From Kofleriaceae bacterium (GTDB lineage Bacteria > Myxococcota_A > Polyangia > Haliangiales > Haliangiaceae): 64,000 bases of DNA. Location of the stretch: positions 62,001 to 126,000 of the forward strand of contig JACKDR010000001.1 in the NCBI GenBank assembly GCA_020633495.1, given 5' to 3'. The notes beneath the pieces were generated by a model, which ran no database searches, was not told the DNA's origin, and saw only the letters and a list, made by a program, of their open reading frames with translations. Of the stretch, positions 1 through 11,408 are shown piece after piece; within the stretch, counting starts at the first letter, position 1, and every line of letters begins with the position of its first letter. Both the position numbers and the translations under genes were made by a program.

Positions 1-311
<311 letters not shown>

Positions 312-326
312 GCGACGACCTCCTGG

Positions 327-542
327 CTAGAAGACCACGTCGGCGGACTCGCCGTGCTCGTTGACGAAGCACAGCCGGCCGCCCTGGCGCCGCGTCCGCT
401 GCGCCAGGTCGAGCAGGCCGAGGGCGCGTGACATCACGCCCTGGTGATCGTCGGTGCCGAGCTCGACGCACAGCCGGGCCAGCAGCTCGGCCAGGGTGGC
501 GTTGAGCTCGACCGCGACGGTGCCGGTGCCTCGAGGGTCCAT
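327..542 (-). CDS. small protein (71 aa), possible ribbon-helix-helix fold
   Basis: This 71-residue ORF fills the gap between prkA (30 nt upstream) and the DUF444 gene (15 nt downstream), so it is almost certainly co-transcribed with them. The start ATG reads MDPRGTGTVAVELN. The second half (SRALGLLDLAQRTRRQGG, then RLCFVNEHGESADVVF) resembles small ribbon-helix-helix-like proteins in which a helix with the pattern RALxLxD is followed by GGxLxxxxxxG and a strand. No catalytic motif is visible. A DNA-binding or adaptor role for the kinase operon is only inference. Its placement inside a prkA-DUF444 operon is the most informative fact. Confidence 0.6.
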   Translation of the reverse strand: MDPRGTGTVAVELNATLAELLARLCVELGTDDHQGVMSRALGLLDLAQRTRRQGGRLCFVNEHGESADVVF

Positions 543-571
543 GGTGGGGGGTGGGGTGGGACGCGCCCGGC

Positions 572-2614
<2,043 letters not shown>

Positions 2615-2621
2615 GTCTTCG

Positions 2622-2627
2622 ACGGTA
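2622..2627 (-). promoter_or_regulatory. putative -10 of prkA operon (TACCGT)
   Basis: Minus-strand TACCGT separated by 7 nt from the prkA ATG; no ribosome-binding site lies between. It fits the TANNNT pattern seen before many starts in this window. Confidence 0.4.
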
Positions 2628-2880
2628 GCATGAGGCCGGCTCCGCCGCGCGAGACCGCCAAGGGATCAGGGAGTTACCGTCCCCGCCGCGCCCGGTCCGG
2701 ATGCGCCGATTCGGGCTTGCAGAGCGGCGCCGATCGCCACCTCGGCCCGCGCCAGGTGGAGATCTGCCCCACCGCGCGCGCCACGCTCCGGACCGGGGCC
2801 TTCCCGAGTCGGAGCACACCGCCGTCGTGCGCGCCCGGATCCGGACTGGGGGGTTCGGGGGGAGCGGGAGCTCCCCCCGA

Positions 2881-2920
2881 ATAAAAAAAAGCGCCGCACT
2901 GGGGGAAACCATGCGGCGCT
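2881..2920 (-). terminator. Rho-independent terminator on minus strand
   Basis: A perfect 9-bp stem (AGCGCCGCA with TGCGGCGCT, 13-nt loop) is followed on the minus strand by eight T residues. This is one of two textbook intrinsic terminators in the window. No minus-strand protein gene lies upstream before the barrel protein at about 5.9 kb, so it ends some other leftward transcript starting in the gap between 2.92 and 3.42 kb. Confidence 0.85.
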
Positions 2921-3400
2921 GAGCGCAGATCAGATCAGGGTACTACTTGCCTCAAGTGGGGAGGGGGAAGCCGACGCAGATGAGGGGGAGGGGTCGCGTC
3001 AGCAGACCACCGAGTCGAAAGGTTCGCCTGATATGTCGCGCGTGTTGAACTGGGTTGGTCTGGAAACTCGCCGCGGGGGCGTCGCTATTTCCGATTCGTC
3101 CTGGAGTGAACGGGTTGCCCGTGGGCCCCCCTTTGCCATCTGACAGCGTCCGGTGCTCCGAGTTGCGCTGCCGTTGCTCGGGAACTAGAGCAAGCACCGC
3201 GCCAGCTCGAAACGAACCGGGATCAGCGAGATCGTCGACGAGAAACCAGGCACTTGCGATCCCGGGTGTCGGCGGATGACTACTGACTCAAGTTCCCACC
3301 CCACGGGGGTTCACACCACTGGCTACCGCAGTCGCCACGCGATGCGGCATCGCCGTCGCAGTTGATGGCAGGTGCAGTGGCCACCGGTGCCCAACCCTGC
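2921..3400 (-). other. lower-GC, hairpin-rich gap; candidate non-coding RNA
   Basis: This gap between prkA and ruvX is visibly less GC-rich than its neighbours and has no convincing ORF (an 81-codon minus ORF lacks a supported start). It holds perfect inverted repeats. ACTTG/CAAGT lies at 2945-2957 and ACGGG/CCCGT at 3110-3122. A two-part stem CGGTGCT+CCGAG with CTCGG+AGCACCG lies at 3151-3199, and CCGGGATC/GATCCCGG at 3217-3265. The minus-strand terminator at 2881-2920 would give a defined 3' end. I looked for the hallmarks of tmRNA, RNase P RNA, SRP RNA and 6S RNA and did not find them. The strand is inferred from the terminator only. Confidence 0.35.
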
Positions 3401-3425
3401 CAGCTCCCGTGCTAATCACCGCCGC

Positions 3426-3851
3426 ATGCGCGCGATGGGCCTCGACGTCGGTTCGAAGACGATCGGCGTGGCGATCTCCGACGAGCTCGGCGTCGCGGCG
3501 CACCCGCGCGTGACGCTCCCGCGCCAGGGAACTGACCCGGACGTCAGCGCGTTGACAGCCATGATCGCCGAAGCCGAGGTCACCGAGGTCGTCGTCGGGA
3601 TCCCCTACGAGCTGTCCGGGCGCGAGGGGCCTCGCGCCAAGCGCGTCCGCGTCCTGGTCGACGCCCTGCGCGCCGCCCTGCCCGCCGGCGTCACGATGCA
3701 CGAGCAGGACGAGCGCTTCACCACCGCCGAGGCCCAGCGGATCCTGATCGCGGCCGACCTGTCCCGCCAGCGGCGCAAGCAGGTGATCGACCAGCAGGCC
3801 GCGGTGCTCATCCTCCAGGGGTGGCTCGACGGCCGCCGCCGCGCCATGTAA
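3426..3851 (+). CDS. ruvX: RuvX/YqgF-family pre-16S rRNA nuclease
   Basis: 141 residues, standard for YqgF. The N-terminal MGLDVGSKTIGVA is the conserved RNase H-like strand with the first catalytic Asp. EVVVGIPYELSGREG is the second motif and DERFTTAEAQ the third. The family trims the 16S rRNA 5' end and was long annotated as a Holliday junction resolvase. The next gene, mltG, follows after 29 nt, a common ruvX-mltG arrangement. An in-frame ATG three codons downstream (MGLDVG) is an alternative start. A TAATCA hexamer 7 nt upstream of the chosen ATG suggests a leaderless start. Confidence 0.92.
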   Translation: MRAMGLDVGSKTIGVAISDELGVAAHPRVTLPRQGTDPDVSALTAMIAEAEVTEVVVGIPYELSGREGPRAKRVRVLVDALRAALPAGVTMHEQDERFTTAEAQRILIAADLSRQRRKQVIDQQAAVLILQGWLDGRRRAM

Positions 3852-3880
3852 AGGTCAGCCCCTTCCCCGCTGTCGCCCCG

Positions 3881-5011
3881 ATGTCCAAGCGCTCGTTCCG
3901 CACCGCCCTGGTCGTCGTCGTCGCCACCTTCGTGCTGGCCGGTGGCGTCGTGGCCTACCTCGTCCACGAGGCCCTCAGCTATCCGGATCACCGCCACGCC
4001 GGCAAGGGCGTCGAGGTCGAGGTCGAGATCACGCCGGGCATGAGCTTCCCGCAGATCGCGTCCGTGCTGGAGCAGAAGGGCGTGATCGATCGCCCGCGCT
4101 GGTTCCGCATCTACGGCATGCGCCGCGGCGTGACCACCAAGGTGCGCAGCGGCCGCTACGTGCTCGCCGACAACTGGACGCCGAAGCAGGTGCTCGACCG
4201 CCTGCTCCAGGGCGTCGAGGAGAAGCAGGTCCAGGTGACGCTGCCCGAGGGCAAGCACATGCTCGAGTACTTCGAGCTGCTCGCCGGCAAGCGCGACGAC
4301 GGCGTCCACCCCGAGCTGCAGGTCGCCAGCGTCGCCGAGCTCGACGCCCTGGCCCGCGACCCCGAGTTCCTGCGCGCCCACGGCATCGAGGGCGACACCG
4401 TCGAGGGCTACCTCTACCCCGAGACCTACAACTTCGCGGTGCCGACCAAGCCGGCCAAGGTGCTGGAGCGGATGATCAACCAGCACCGCGCGGTCTGGAA
4501 CAAGCTGCTCGACCAGCACCGCACCGCGTACCGCAAGCTGCGCGACAAGCTGAAGTGGAGCGATCGCGAGATCCTCACGATGGCGTCGATCGTCGAGAAG
4601 GAGGCGATCCGCGCCGACGAGCAGAGCCGGATCGCGCAGGTCTTCATCAACCGCCTCACCGATCCCGGCTTCAAGCCCAAGCTGCTGCAGACCGATCCGA
4701 CCGTCCGCTACGGCTGCCAGGTGCCGAAGATCAAGCCGCCGAGCTGCGCCGGCTGGTCGACCGACGACTCGCTGCACCGGGCCCAGCTCGACGACAAGGA
4801 CAACCCGTACAACACGTACACCCACGAGGGCCTGCCGCCGGGCCCGATCGCCAACCCCGGCAAGGGCGCGATGGCCGCGGTGCTCGAGCCCGACGGCTCG
4901 AACTACTTCTACTTCGTCGCCAAGGCCGACGGCAGCAACGGCCACGCGTTCGCGCGCTCGCTCGCCGAGCACCGCCGCAACGTCGAGAAGTACCTCGAGC
5001 GCACGCGCTGA
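3881..5011 (+). CDS. mltG: MltG endolytic murein transglycosylase
   Basis: 376 residues. A short cytoplasmic start (MSKRSFR) is followed by one transmembrane segment at about residues 7-28, then a periplasmic YceG/MltG domain. A LysM-like subdomain (EITPGMSFPQIASVLEQKGV) comes first. The catalytic region holds MASIVEKEA, with the conserved Glu, and EGLPPGPIANPG near the C-terminus, both family signatures. MltG cleaves nascent peptidoglycan strands and sets glycan length at the inner membrane. It probably shares a transcript with ruvX. Confidence 0.95.
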   Translation: MSKRSFRTALVVVVATFVLAGGVVAYLVHEALSYPDHRHAGKGVEVEVEITPGMSFPQIASVLEQKGVIDRPRWFRIYGMRRGVTTKVRSGRYVLADNWTPKQVLDRLLQGVEEKQVQVTLPEGKHMLEYFELLAGKRDDGVHPELQVASVAELDALARDPEFLRAHGIEGDTVEGYLYPETYNFAVPTKPAKVLERMINQHRAVWNKLLDQHRTAYRKLRDKLKWSDREILTMASIVEKEAIRADEQSRIAQVFINRLTDPGFKPKLLQTDPTVRYGCQVPKIKPPSCAGWSTDDSLHRAQLDDKDNPYNTYTHEGLPPGPIANPGKGAMAAVLEPDGSNYFYFVAKADGSNGHAFARSLAEHRRNVEKYLERTR

Positions 5012-5105
5012 CGCGGGCGTGAGCGCGCGCGGCAAGGGCTGACGCGCGGGTCAGTGCGCGACGACCCGGCTGGCGCGTCGAGGTCGCGCGCGGGACAGAC
5101 GAGGT

Positions 5106-5120
5106 AAGCCCGTCGGGCTT
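5106..5120 (+). terminator. weak hairpin after mltG
   Basis: A perfect 6-bp stem (AAGCCC/GGGCTT) with a 3-nt loop but no T-run; possibly a terminator for ruvX-mltG. Confidence 0.25.
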
Positions 5121-5158
5121 CTCACGCGAGGTGGCACGGTGGTGCAATCGCGCCCGTC

Positions 5159-5689
5159 ATGACGACCCGTCGCACCTGGTCGCTCGCGTCCCTCGCCGCC
5201 GCCGCCGCCGCGATCGCCGTCGGGGCCGGCGCCGCCGCCGCCGGCTGCCAGTTCGATCCGGGCGGGCTCGGCCTGCACGTCGACGACACCGGCGGCGACA
5301 CCGACGCCGCGGTCGCCTCCATCGACGCCCCGGGCGGGGTGACGATCGACGCGTCGACGCCGATCGACGCGCCGGCGCCGATCGACGCCGCCACCGGGCA
5401 GTTCTGCGGCCCCGGCGGCTCGTGCCTGCCGGTGGTCGAGGAGTGCTGCACCGAGAACGGGCCGCCGAGCTGCGTGCCGGTAGGCACCTGCGGCCAGGCG
5501 TCGTGCGAGGCGCCGTCCGACTGCCCCGGCCAGGTGTGCTGCCAGTGGGGCGGCGTCGTCACCGCGTGCGGCACCAGCTGCCCGGGCGGCGAGCAGGTGT
5601 GCGAGCACAACAACGACTGCCCGAGCAACGCCAGCCACTGCTGCGCGACCCAGTTCGGCGCCGACGTGTGCCGGTCGAGCTGCTTCTAG
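5159..5689 (+). CDS. Cys-rich secreted protein, possible lipoprotein
   Basis: 176 residues. The N-terminus TRRTWSLAS resembles a Tat signal, followed by a long Ala-rich hydrophobic stretch ending in AAGC, so Cys30 may be lipidated. An Asp/Ala/Pro-rich linker (about 35-78) with repeats of xIDAxxPIDAP leads to a Cys-rich domain of about 95 residues with at least 18 Cys, including ECC, QVCCQ and HCCA pairs. Such small disulfide-rich exported proteins are common in myxobacteria; their function is unknown. No homologous enzyme family is recognised. It is followed by a tandem repeat array. Confidence 0.75.
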   Translation: MTTRRTWSLASLAAAAAAIAVGAGAAAAGCQFDPGGLGLHVDDTGGDTDAAVASIDAPGGVTIDASTPIDAPAPIDAATGQFCGPGGSCLPVVEECCTENGPPSCVPVGTCGQASCEAPSDCPGQVCCQWGGVVTACGTSCPGGEQVCEHNNDCPSNASHCCATQFGADVCRSSCF

Positions 5690-5727
5690 GGTCGGGACAC
5701 CGATCGGTCGGTGCGACCGGCGAGAAC

Positions 5728-5904
5728 CAGATCGGGCACGGGCACGGGATCAGACCCGGACTCAGATCGGGCACGGGCACGGGCTCGGGCACGGGCACGG
5801 GCACGGGATCAGACCCGGACTCAGATCGGGCACGGGCACGGGCTCGGGCACGGGCACGGGCACGGATCAGACCCGGACTCAGATCGGGCACGGGCACGGA
5901 CACG
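5728..5904. repeat. tandem array of ~59-bp units built on GGGCAC
   Basis: Two full units (59 and 58 nt) and two partial ones begin CAGATCGGGCACGGGCAC and end ATCAGACCCGGACT. The middle of each is a run of GGGCAC hexamers broken by one CTCGGG. The full copies differ by a single G, the kind of change slippage makes. The array lies in the convergent gap between the Cys-rich gene and the minus-strand barrel gene. The same hexamer, in reverse orientation, forms another array near 17.6 kb. Confidence 0.85.
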
Positions 5905-5925
5905 CGCGCGCCGCGCGCGGCGACG

Positions 5926-6609
5926 TCAGCGCCCGAACGGGACGCCGAAGTTGAAGAAGATGCCGACGTCGTACGGCGACGGCGGCGTCGGGTAGTCGCA
6001 GGGGCCGGCGCAGGTCGGCTGGTTGTCCTTGCGCGGCGGCGCGTCGGCGACGGTCACCTTGAGCGCGTAGTAGAAGCCGAGGAACTTGGGCTTGTCGCGA
6101 CCGAGGCGGAACGACGCCTGGCCGCCGAGCCCCATCGACACGTCGGGGCGATGCAGGCGACCACCCTCGTGCCAGTTGATGACCTGATCGCCGAGGCCGG
6201 CCTCGATCCAGAAGTCGCCGCGCACCGGGATGTCGTGCTTGCCGCCGACGGTGGCGACGCTGTAGCGGGCGCTGACGCCGCCGCGGTGCATGAACCCGCG
6301 CACCGGGTCGTCGACGTCGTAGGAGTCCTGGCCCACCGACAGGAAGTCGTACTCGCCGTAGAGGTAGAGGCGATCGAGGCGGAGGCCGGCGTCGAGGTGC
6401 AGGCCGCCGGCGGTGCCGTGGACCCAGCCGACGCTCTGGCCGCCGACCAGGCCGCCGACCGCGCCCTCGAAGCGGGTCTTCTCCCAGCTGTCCTTGCCGC
6501 TCGAGCCGCCGTAGTCGTAGTAGTCGGCGCGGGCGATCGCGGGGGCGACGAGCGAGGCGACCACCAGGGCGGCGGCGCCCAGCGACAGGGACGTGCTGGG
6601 GTGGGTCAT
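5926..6609 (-). CDS. putative outer-membrane beta-barrel protein
   Basis: 227 residues. A clear Sec signal peptide ends AIARA at residue 28, then DYYDYGGSS. The mature part is rich in aromatic and Gly residues with alternating patterns (LHLDAGLRLDRLYLYGEYDFL, GVSARYSVA, SFRLGRD, FYYALKV, GIFFNFGVPFG) typical of transmembrane beta-strands. No enzymatic motif is seen. The ATG was chosen over an upstream in-frame start because GGAG precedes it and it begins the signal peptide. The exact family is not recognised; an outer-membrane or surface location is inferred. Confidence 0.7.
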   Translation of the reverse strand: MTHPSTSLSLGAAALVVASLVAPAIARADYYDYGGSSGKDSWEKTRFEGAVGGLVGGQSVGWVHGTAGGLHLDAGLRLDRLYLYGEYDFLSVGQDSYDVDDPVRGFMHRGGVSARYSVATVGGKHDIPVRGDFWIEAGLGDQVINWHEGGRLHRPDVSMGLGGQASFRLGRDKPKFLGFYYALKVTVADAPPRKDNQPTCAGPCDYPTPPSPYDVGIFFNFGVPFGR

Positions 6610-6650
6610 GTCGGGCTCCAACGCATCAACGCCGGACCCGATCCAAACTT

Positions 6651-7286
6651 TCACTCCGGGCCGGGGTCGTCGGTGCGCGCTCGATCACGTCGGCGCCGCG
6701 CGTACCACCGGGTCGCCATCGCCGCGGCGACCACCGCCAGCACGATCCACACGATCATCGTGTACTGCTCGACCAGCTCGCGCAGGCGATCGAGGCGCGA
6801 GCCGACCGCGGCGCCCACCGCCATCAGCGCCAGGTTCCAGGCCAGGGCGCTGACCGCGGCGTAGAACAGCACCGCCCGGCGCCGGGTGCCGGCGAGGCCG
6901 GCGGCGACGAAGATGAAGGCGCGGATGCCGGGCAGGAACCGGTTCACGATCACGAAGGCGCTGCCGTGGCGGTGGAACCGCTCGATCACCGCGGCCAGCG
7001 CGGGGCCGTGGGGCCGGCCGGCCGCGGCGCGTCGCCGGGCCCAGACCACCCCGACCTCGTAGGCGCCGAAGGCGCCGACCAGCGAGCCCAGCATGACCGC
7101 GCCCAGGACCGCGAAGAAGCTCCAGCCGTAGCCGGTGACCAGCACGGCGCCGAGGACGGTGACGAAGTCGCCGGGGAACGGCGGGAACAGGTACTCGATG
7201 GCCGCGGAGCCGGCCAGGACGCCGAGGCCCGCCAAACTGTTGTGATGGCCGACGAGGTCCCGCAGGATCTGGGTGATGGACTCCAC
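6651..7286 (-). CDS. DedA-family membrane protein
   Basis: 211 residues with about five hydrophobic segments. The N-terminal IEYLFPPFPGDFVTVLGAVL carries the acidic/Pro signature of DedA, and RFLPGIRAFIFVAAGLAG is the conserved [FY]xRxxPGxR-type motif. DedA proteins are inner-membrane, proton-dependent transporters implicated in lipid-carrier recycling and envelope homeostasis. The chosen start is GTG (VESITQ). It overlaps the 5' end of the divergent S66 peptidase gene by 11 nt, which is unusual; no better downstream start exists before the first helix. It is encoded 41 nt upstream of the barrel gene and may share its transcript. Confidence 0.88.
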   Translation of the reverse strand: MESITQILRDLVGHHNSLAGLGVLAGSAAIEYLFPPFPGDFVTVLGAVLVTGYGWSFFAVLGAVMLGSLVGAFGAYEVGVVWARRRAAAGRPHGPALAAVIERFHRHGSAFVIVNRFLPGIRAFIFVAAGLAGTRRRAVLFYAAVSALAWNLALMAVGAAVGSRLDRLRELVEQYTMIVWIVLAVVAAAMATRWYARRRRDRARTDDPGPE

Positions 7287-8217
7287 GGCAGTAATCCCGC
7301 CCGCGGTGCGGGCCGGCTCGATCGTAGGCGTGGTCGCCCCCGCCGGTCCCGTCAACCCGGGACGTTTTCGCCGCGGCATCGCGCTGCTGGGCGCCCACTA
7401 CCAGGTCCGGGTCCCGACCGACATCGCGCGCTCCGACGGCTACCTCGCCGGCACCGACGACGAGCGCGCCGCCGAGATCGACCGGATGCTCCGCGATCCG
7501 GACGTACGGGCCATCATCGTGGCGCGCGGCGGCTACGGCGTGCTGCGGCTGTTGCCGCGCCTCGACCCCGAGCCGCTGCGGCGCGACCCCAAGCCGATCG
7601 TCGGGTTCTCGGACGCCACCGCGCTGCTCGCCTGGGCCGAGCACGCCGGGGTCCGCGGCGTCCACGGGCCGGTAGCCAGCCAGCTCGGCGACCTGCCGCC
7701 GGAGGATCTCGCGGCCCTGGTCGGCGTGCTCGGCGGCGCGACCCCGGGGGTCCTGCCGGCGCCGCTGACCCCGATCGGCGCGCCGCGCCCGAGCCCCGGG
7801 CCGCTCGAGGGCGTGCTGCGCGGCGGCAACCTGACCCTCTTGACCCACCTGATCGGCACGCCGTGGCAGGTGACGTCGGCGGGCACGCTGATGCTCCTCG
7901 AGGAGGTCGGCGAGAAGCCGTACGCCATCGACCGCTACCTCACGCACCTGCACCTCGCCGGCGCGCTCGGCGGCGTCGCCGGCGCGGTGGTCGGCGATCT
8001 GACCCGGTGCACGGATCCGCCGCGGCCGGCGCGGGCCCCCGACGATCCGGCGCCGGCGATGGCGGTGGTCGCCGAGCGCCTGCGCGCCGCCGGCATCGCG
8101 GGTGGCCGCGGCGCGCCGGTGGGCCACGGCCGTCGCAACCGGGCGCTGCCGTGGGGGGCGCGCACGGTGCTGCACGACGACGGTCGGCTCGAGGTGCTCG
8201 AGCCGGCGACCCGGTAG
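7276..8217 (+). CDS. S66-family LD-carboxypeptidase
   Basis: 313 residues, the typical S66 size. GVVAPAGPV near the N-terminus, ARGGYGVLRLLPRLD, then GFSDATALLAW (the catalytic Ser lies in the GxSDxT motif), FEG-equivalent RGGNLTLL, LEEVGEKPYAIDRYLTHL with the catalytic Glu, and GAPVGHG with the catalytic His. The family removes the terminal D-Ala from murein tetrapeptides in the cytoplasm during peptidoglycan recycling, or cleaves microcin C-type compounds. Divergent from DedA with overlapping starts. CAGGAT, 7 nt upstream of the ATG, may be the -10. Confidence 0.9.
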   Translation: MDSTAVIPPAVRAGSIVGVVAPAGPVNPGRFRRGIALLGAHYQVRVPTDIARSDGYLAGTDDERAAEIDRMLRDPDVRAIIVARGGYGVLRLLPRLDPEPLRRDPKPIVGFSDATALLAWAEHAGVRGVHGPVASQLGDLPPEDLAALVGVLGGATPGVLPAPLTPIGAPRPSPGPLEGVLRGGNLTLLTHLIGTPWQVTSAGTLMLLEEVGEKPYAIDRYLTHLHLAGALGGVAGAVVGDLTRCTDPPRPARAPDDPAPAMAVVAERLRAAGIAGGRGAPVGHGRRNRALPWGARTVLHDDGRLEVLEPATR

Positions 8218-8232
8218 CGCCGGCGGCGCCGG

Positions 8233-9183
8233 TCAGCGCCGCTTGCCGCGCTTGCGCCGGCTGCCCTTGGCCTTGGCCTTGCCGCCGGCGCCGTTGCCGC
8301 CGTCGCCGTTGACCGCCGAGCGCGAGCCCGACGTCGAGGCCGCGTCGTCGTCGCCGTCGTCGGTGGAGACCTCGCCGCTGACCTCGCCGGCGGCCTCGCC
8401 AGCGTCGCCGCCGTCGCCGGCCTCGATCGAGATCTCGCCGCTCTCGTCGCCGCCGAGGCCGACGTCCGGCGGCGGCTCGCCGGTGATCATCGAGACGTCG
8501 AGCGCCGCCATCGCGACGGTCTTGCGGCCGTCGTCGACCAGGCCGTCGTCGGGCGGATCCTCGGGGGCCGCCAGCGCCTCCTCGATCGCGACCGCGCTCA
8601 TGACCACGGTGGGCCGGCTCGGGGTCGGCTCGGGCACCGCGTCGCTCTTCTTGCCGCGACCGCCGCGCCTGTTCTTGCGGCTGCGGGTGGCGCCGGACTC
8701 GCCACCGGCGGCGTCCTCGACGACGCCGTCGCTGGTGCCGACCGCGGCGGCCGGCGCTTCCGCCGCCTTCGCTTCCGCCTCGGCCGCCGCCTTCGCTTCC
8801 GCCTCGGTCGCCGCCTTCGCCGCCGCCTCGGCCTCGGCCGCCGCCCGGGCCTCCGCGGCCGCGGCCTTCGCCGCCTCGGCCTCGGCCTCGGCCGCCATCG
8901 CGGCGGCGTCGACCCGCGCCTGCCACCACGCCGCGGCGGCGCCGTCGAGCGCGGGCTGGATCTTCATCCCCGGGGTCTGGTCGCGCCCGCCCACCTGCTC
9001 GTGGACGTCGGTGACCACCGCCGGGATCGTCACGCCGTCGCCGGCGTCGATCGTCACCTCGGTGCCCACCGGCATCGGCAGCGGATGCTCGAGGTAGCCG
9101 GCCTGGGGCCGGACGTCACGGAGCTTGAGCCGACGGCCCAGCTCGAGCCCTCGGTACGACGCGTCGACGAAGATGTCCCCCAT
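8233..9183 (-). CDS. protein with small N-terminal beta-domain, Ala/Glu-rich coiled coil and basic tail
   Basis: 316 residues. Residues 1-85 form a compact domain (GRRLKLRDVRPQAGYLEHP, PVGTEVTI, VVTDVHEQVGG) that reminds me of PilZ-like beta-barrels, but no clear RxxxR c-di-GMP motif is visible. Residues 90-150 are Ala/Glu-rich heptads (AEAEAEAAKAAAAEARAAAE), likely a coiled coil. A low-complexity acidic region follows, and the protein ends in a Lys/Arg-rich tail (KGSRRKRGKRR). TATCGT lies 8 nt before the ATG with no ribosome-binding site. Function unknown. Confidence 0.7.
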   Translation of the reverse strand: MGDIFVDASYRGLELGRRLKLRDVRPQAGYLEHPLPMPVGTEVTIDAGDGVTIPAVVTDVHEQVGGRDQTPGMKIQPALDGAAAAWWQARVDAAAMAAEAEAEAAKAAAAEARAAAEAEAAAKAATEAEAKAAAEAEAKAAEAPAAAVGTSDGVVEDAAGGESGATRSRKNRRGGRGKKSDAVPEPTPSRPTVVMSAVAIEEALAAPEDPPDDGLVDDGRKTVAMAALDVSMITGEPPPDVGLGGDESGEISIEAGDGGDAGEAAGEVSGEVSTDDGDDDAASTSGSRSAVNGDGGNGAGGKAKAKGSRRKRGKRR

Positions 9184-9191
9184 CGGCGGCG

Positions 9192-9197
9192 ACGATA
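9192..9197 (-). promoter_or_regulatory. putative -10 (TATCGT), leaderless start
   Basis: Minus-strand TATCGT, 8 nt from the ATG of the coiled-coil protein gene. Confidence 0.4.
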
Positions 9198-9235
9198 CCA
9201 TGGCGCCCGGCGCCGGCGCCGCGCCCCGCGGCGCG

Positions 9236-9265
9236 TTGACAGGCCGCGAAGGCCCGGCCCATCCT
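9236..9265 (+). promoter_or_regulatory. putative sigma-70 promoter of acyltransferase-SDR operon
   Basis: TTGACA, an 18-nt spacer and CATCCT, ending 6 nt before the ATG. The -35 is perfect and the -10 poor. Confidence 0.35.
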
Positions 9266-9271
9266 GCCGCC

Positions 9272-10091
9272 ATGGCCGCCGACCGTCCGCGCCGCGCCCG
9301 CAGCTCCGACGACATCGGCGCCCGCACCCGCGCGCTCGTCGTCCGTCGCAACGAGTACGGCTACGACCCGTTCGGCTTCCACGCCGACCAGCTCAAGATC
9401 GCGGTCCGCATGGCGGGGTGGCTGTACCGCCACTACTTCCGGGCCCAGGCCCACGGCGTCGAGAACATCCCGGCCTCGGGCCGGGTCATGTTCGTCGCCA
9501 ACCACTCCGGCCAGCTGCCGTTCGACGGCGTCGTCATCGGCGCGTCGGTGTTCCTCGAGCCGCCGCAGCCGCGCCTGGTCCGCAGCATGGTCGAGCACTT
9601 CGTGCCGACCGTGCCGTTCGCGAGCTACCTGTTCTCGCGCTGGGGCCAGATCACCGGCACGCCCGAGAACTGCCGGCGCCTCCTGCGCCAGGACGAGGCC
9701 ATCCTGGTGTTCCCCGAGGGCGCCCGCGGCATCTCCAAGTCGTTCTCGAAGCGCTACCAGCTGGCGCCGTTCGGCCTCGGCTTCATGCGGCTCGCCCTCG
9801 AGACCGACACCCCGATCGTCCCGGTGGCGGTGATCGGCGCCGAGGAGCAGGCCCCGGCGATCAACCTGCGGCCGCTGGCCCGGCTGTTCGGCGCGCCGTC
9901 GTTCCCGGTCGTGCCGTACCCGCCGTTCGTGCCGCTGGTGCCGCTGCCCACCAAGTACCGCCTGTACTTCGGCGAGCCCATGACCGTGGTCGGCGACCCC
10001 GACGACGACGACGAGGTGCTCGAGGCCCGGGTCCGCGCGGTCAAGCATCGGATCCAGTCGATGATCCACCTCGGCCTGCAGGAGCGGAAGC

Positions 10092-10105
<14 letters not shown>
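9272..10105 (+). CDS. PlsC-type lysophospholipid acyltransferase
   Basis: 277 residues. The catalytic block is VANHSGQLPFDG (His78 to Asp85), a wider spacing than the classical HX4D of glycerolipid acyltransferases. FPEGARG is the second, substrate-binding motif, and ETDTPIVPVAVIG the fourth. The enzyme would transfer acyl chains to lysophospholipid or a related acceptor at the inner membrane. It overlaps the following SDR gene by 14 nt, so the two proteins probably work together, perhaps in modifying a lipid carrier (inference). Confidence 0.88.
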
Positions 10106-11045
<940 letters not shown>

Positions 11046-11279
11046 TCCGGTGGGCGGCGCGGGCGGTGGCGCCGGCCTGACCCGCGGGTCGAACGGTGAC
11101 CCACGCCACGCCCCGCGCGTGGCTCCTGGCGCCGGTCGGCCACAGGGGGTGTGAAGTCTGAACCACAGGGTGTCGTGGACGATCGTTGACACCAGATCCT
11201 TGGGGGGATCTCGCGCGTCCGAGGGCCTTGCCAACCTGACCACGGATCACCACCCGCCCGGCCACTTCGACCTGGTGGA

Positions 11280-11334
11280 GACAACGAAAAACCGGACATT
11301 TCTGTCCTAGTCTGGGCGCCGACGATGAAAAACC
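11280..11334 (+). promoter_or_regulatory. two direct repeats upstream of sigma-54 promoter (candidate activator sites)
   Basis: GACAACGAAAAACC at 11280-11293 and GACGATGAAAAACC at 11321-11334 share 12 of 14 bases, 41 nt apart (about four helical turns). A perfect GGACA/TGTCC inverted repeat sits between them at 11294-11307. They lie about 85-140 nt upstream of the predicted start site, the usual place for enhancer-binding-protein sites. Confidence 0.45.
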
Positions 11335-11392
11335 ACCGCCTGCGGCCCCTCTGACTCCCGAAATCCTCAGCAGTTCGATCCGCTTGCCAGAC

Positions 11393-11408
11393 TGGCACGA
11401 CCACTGCT
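11393..11408 (+). promoter_or_regulatory. sigma-54 (RpoN) promoter
   Basis: TGGCAC, five bases, then CTGCT: the invariant GG (-24) and GC (-12) are separated by exactly 10 nt. The predicted transcript starts near 11419, giving a leader of about 48 nt that includes a GGAGG ribosome-binding site before the lipoprotein ATG. Confidence 0.75.

Noticed and set aside
2921..3400. tmRNA, RNase P, 6S or SRP RNA
   Set aside because: No GAGGAAAGUCC-type core, no tRNA-like 3' end with CCA, and no SRP apical loop on either strand.
5132..5148. Sigma-54-like TGGCACGGTGGTGCAA before the first Cys-rich gene
   Set aside because: GG and GC are 9 nt apart; the required spacing is 10, and the start site would fall at the ATG.
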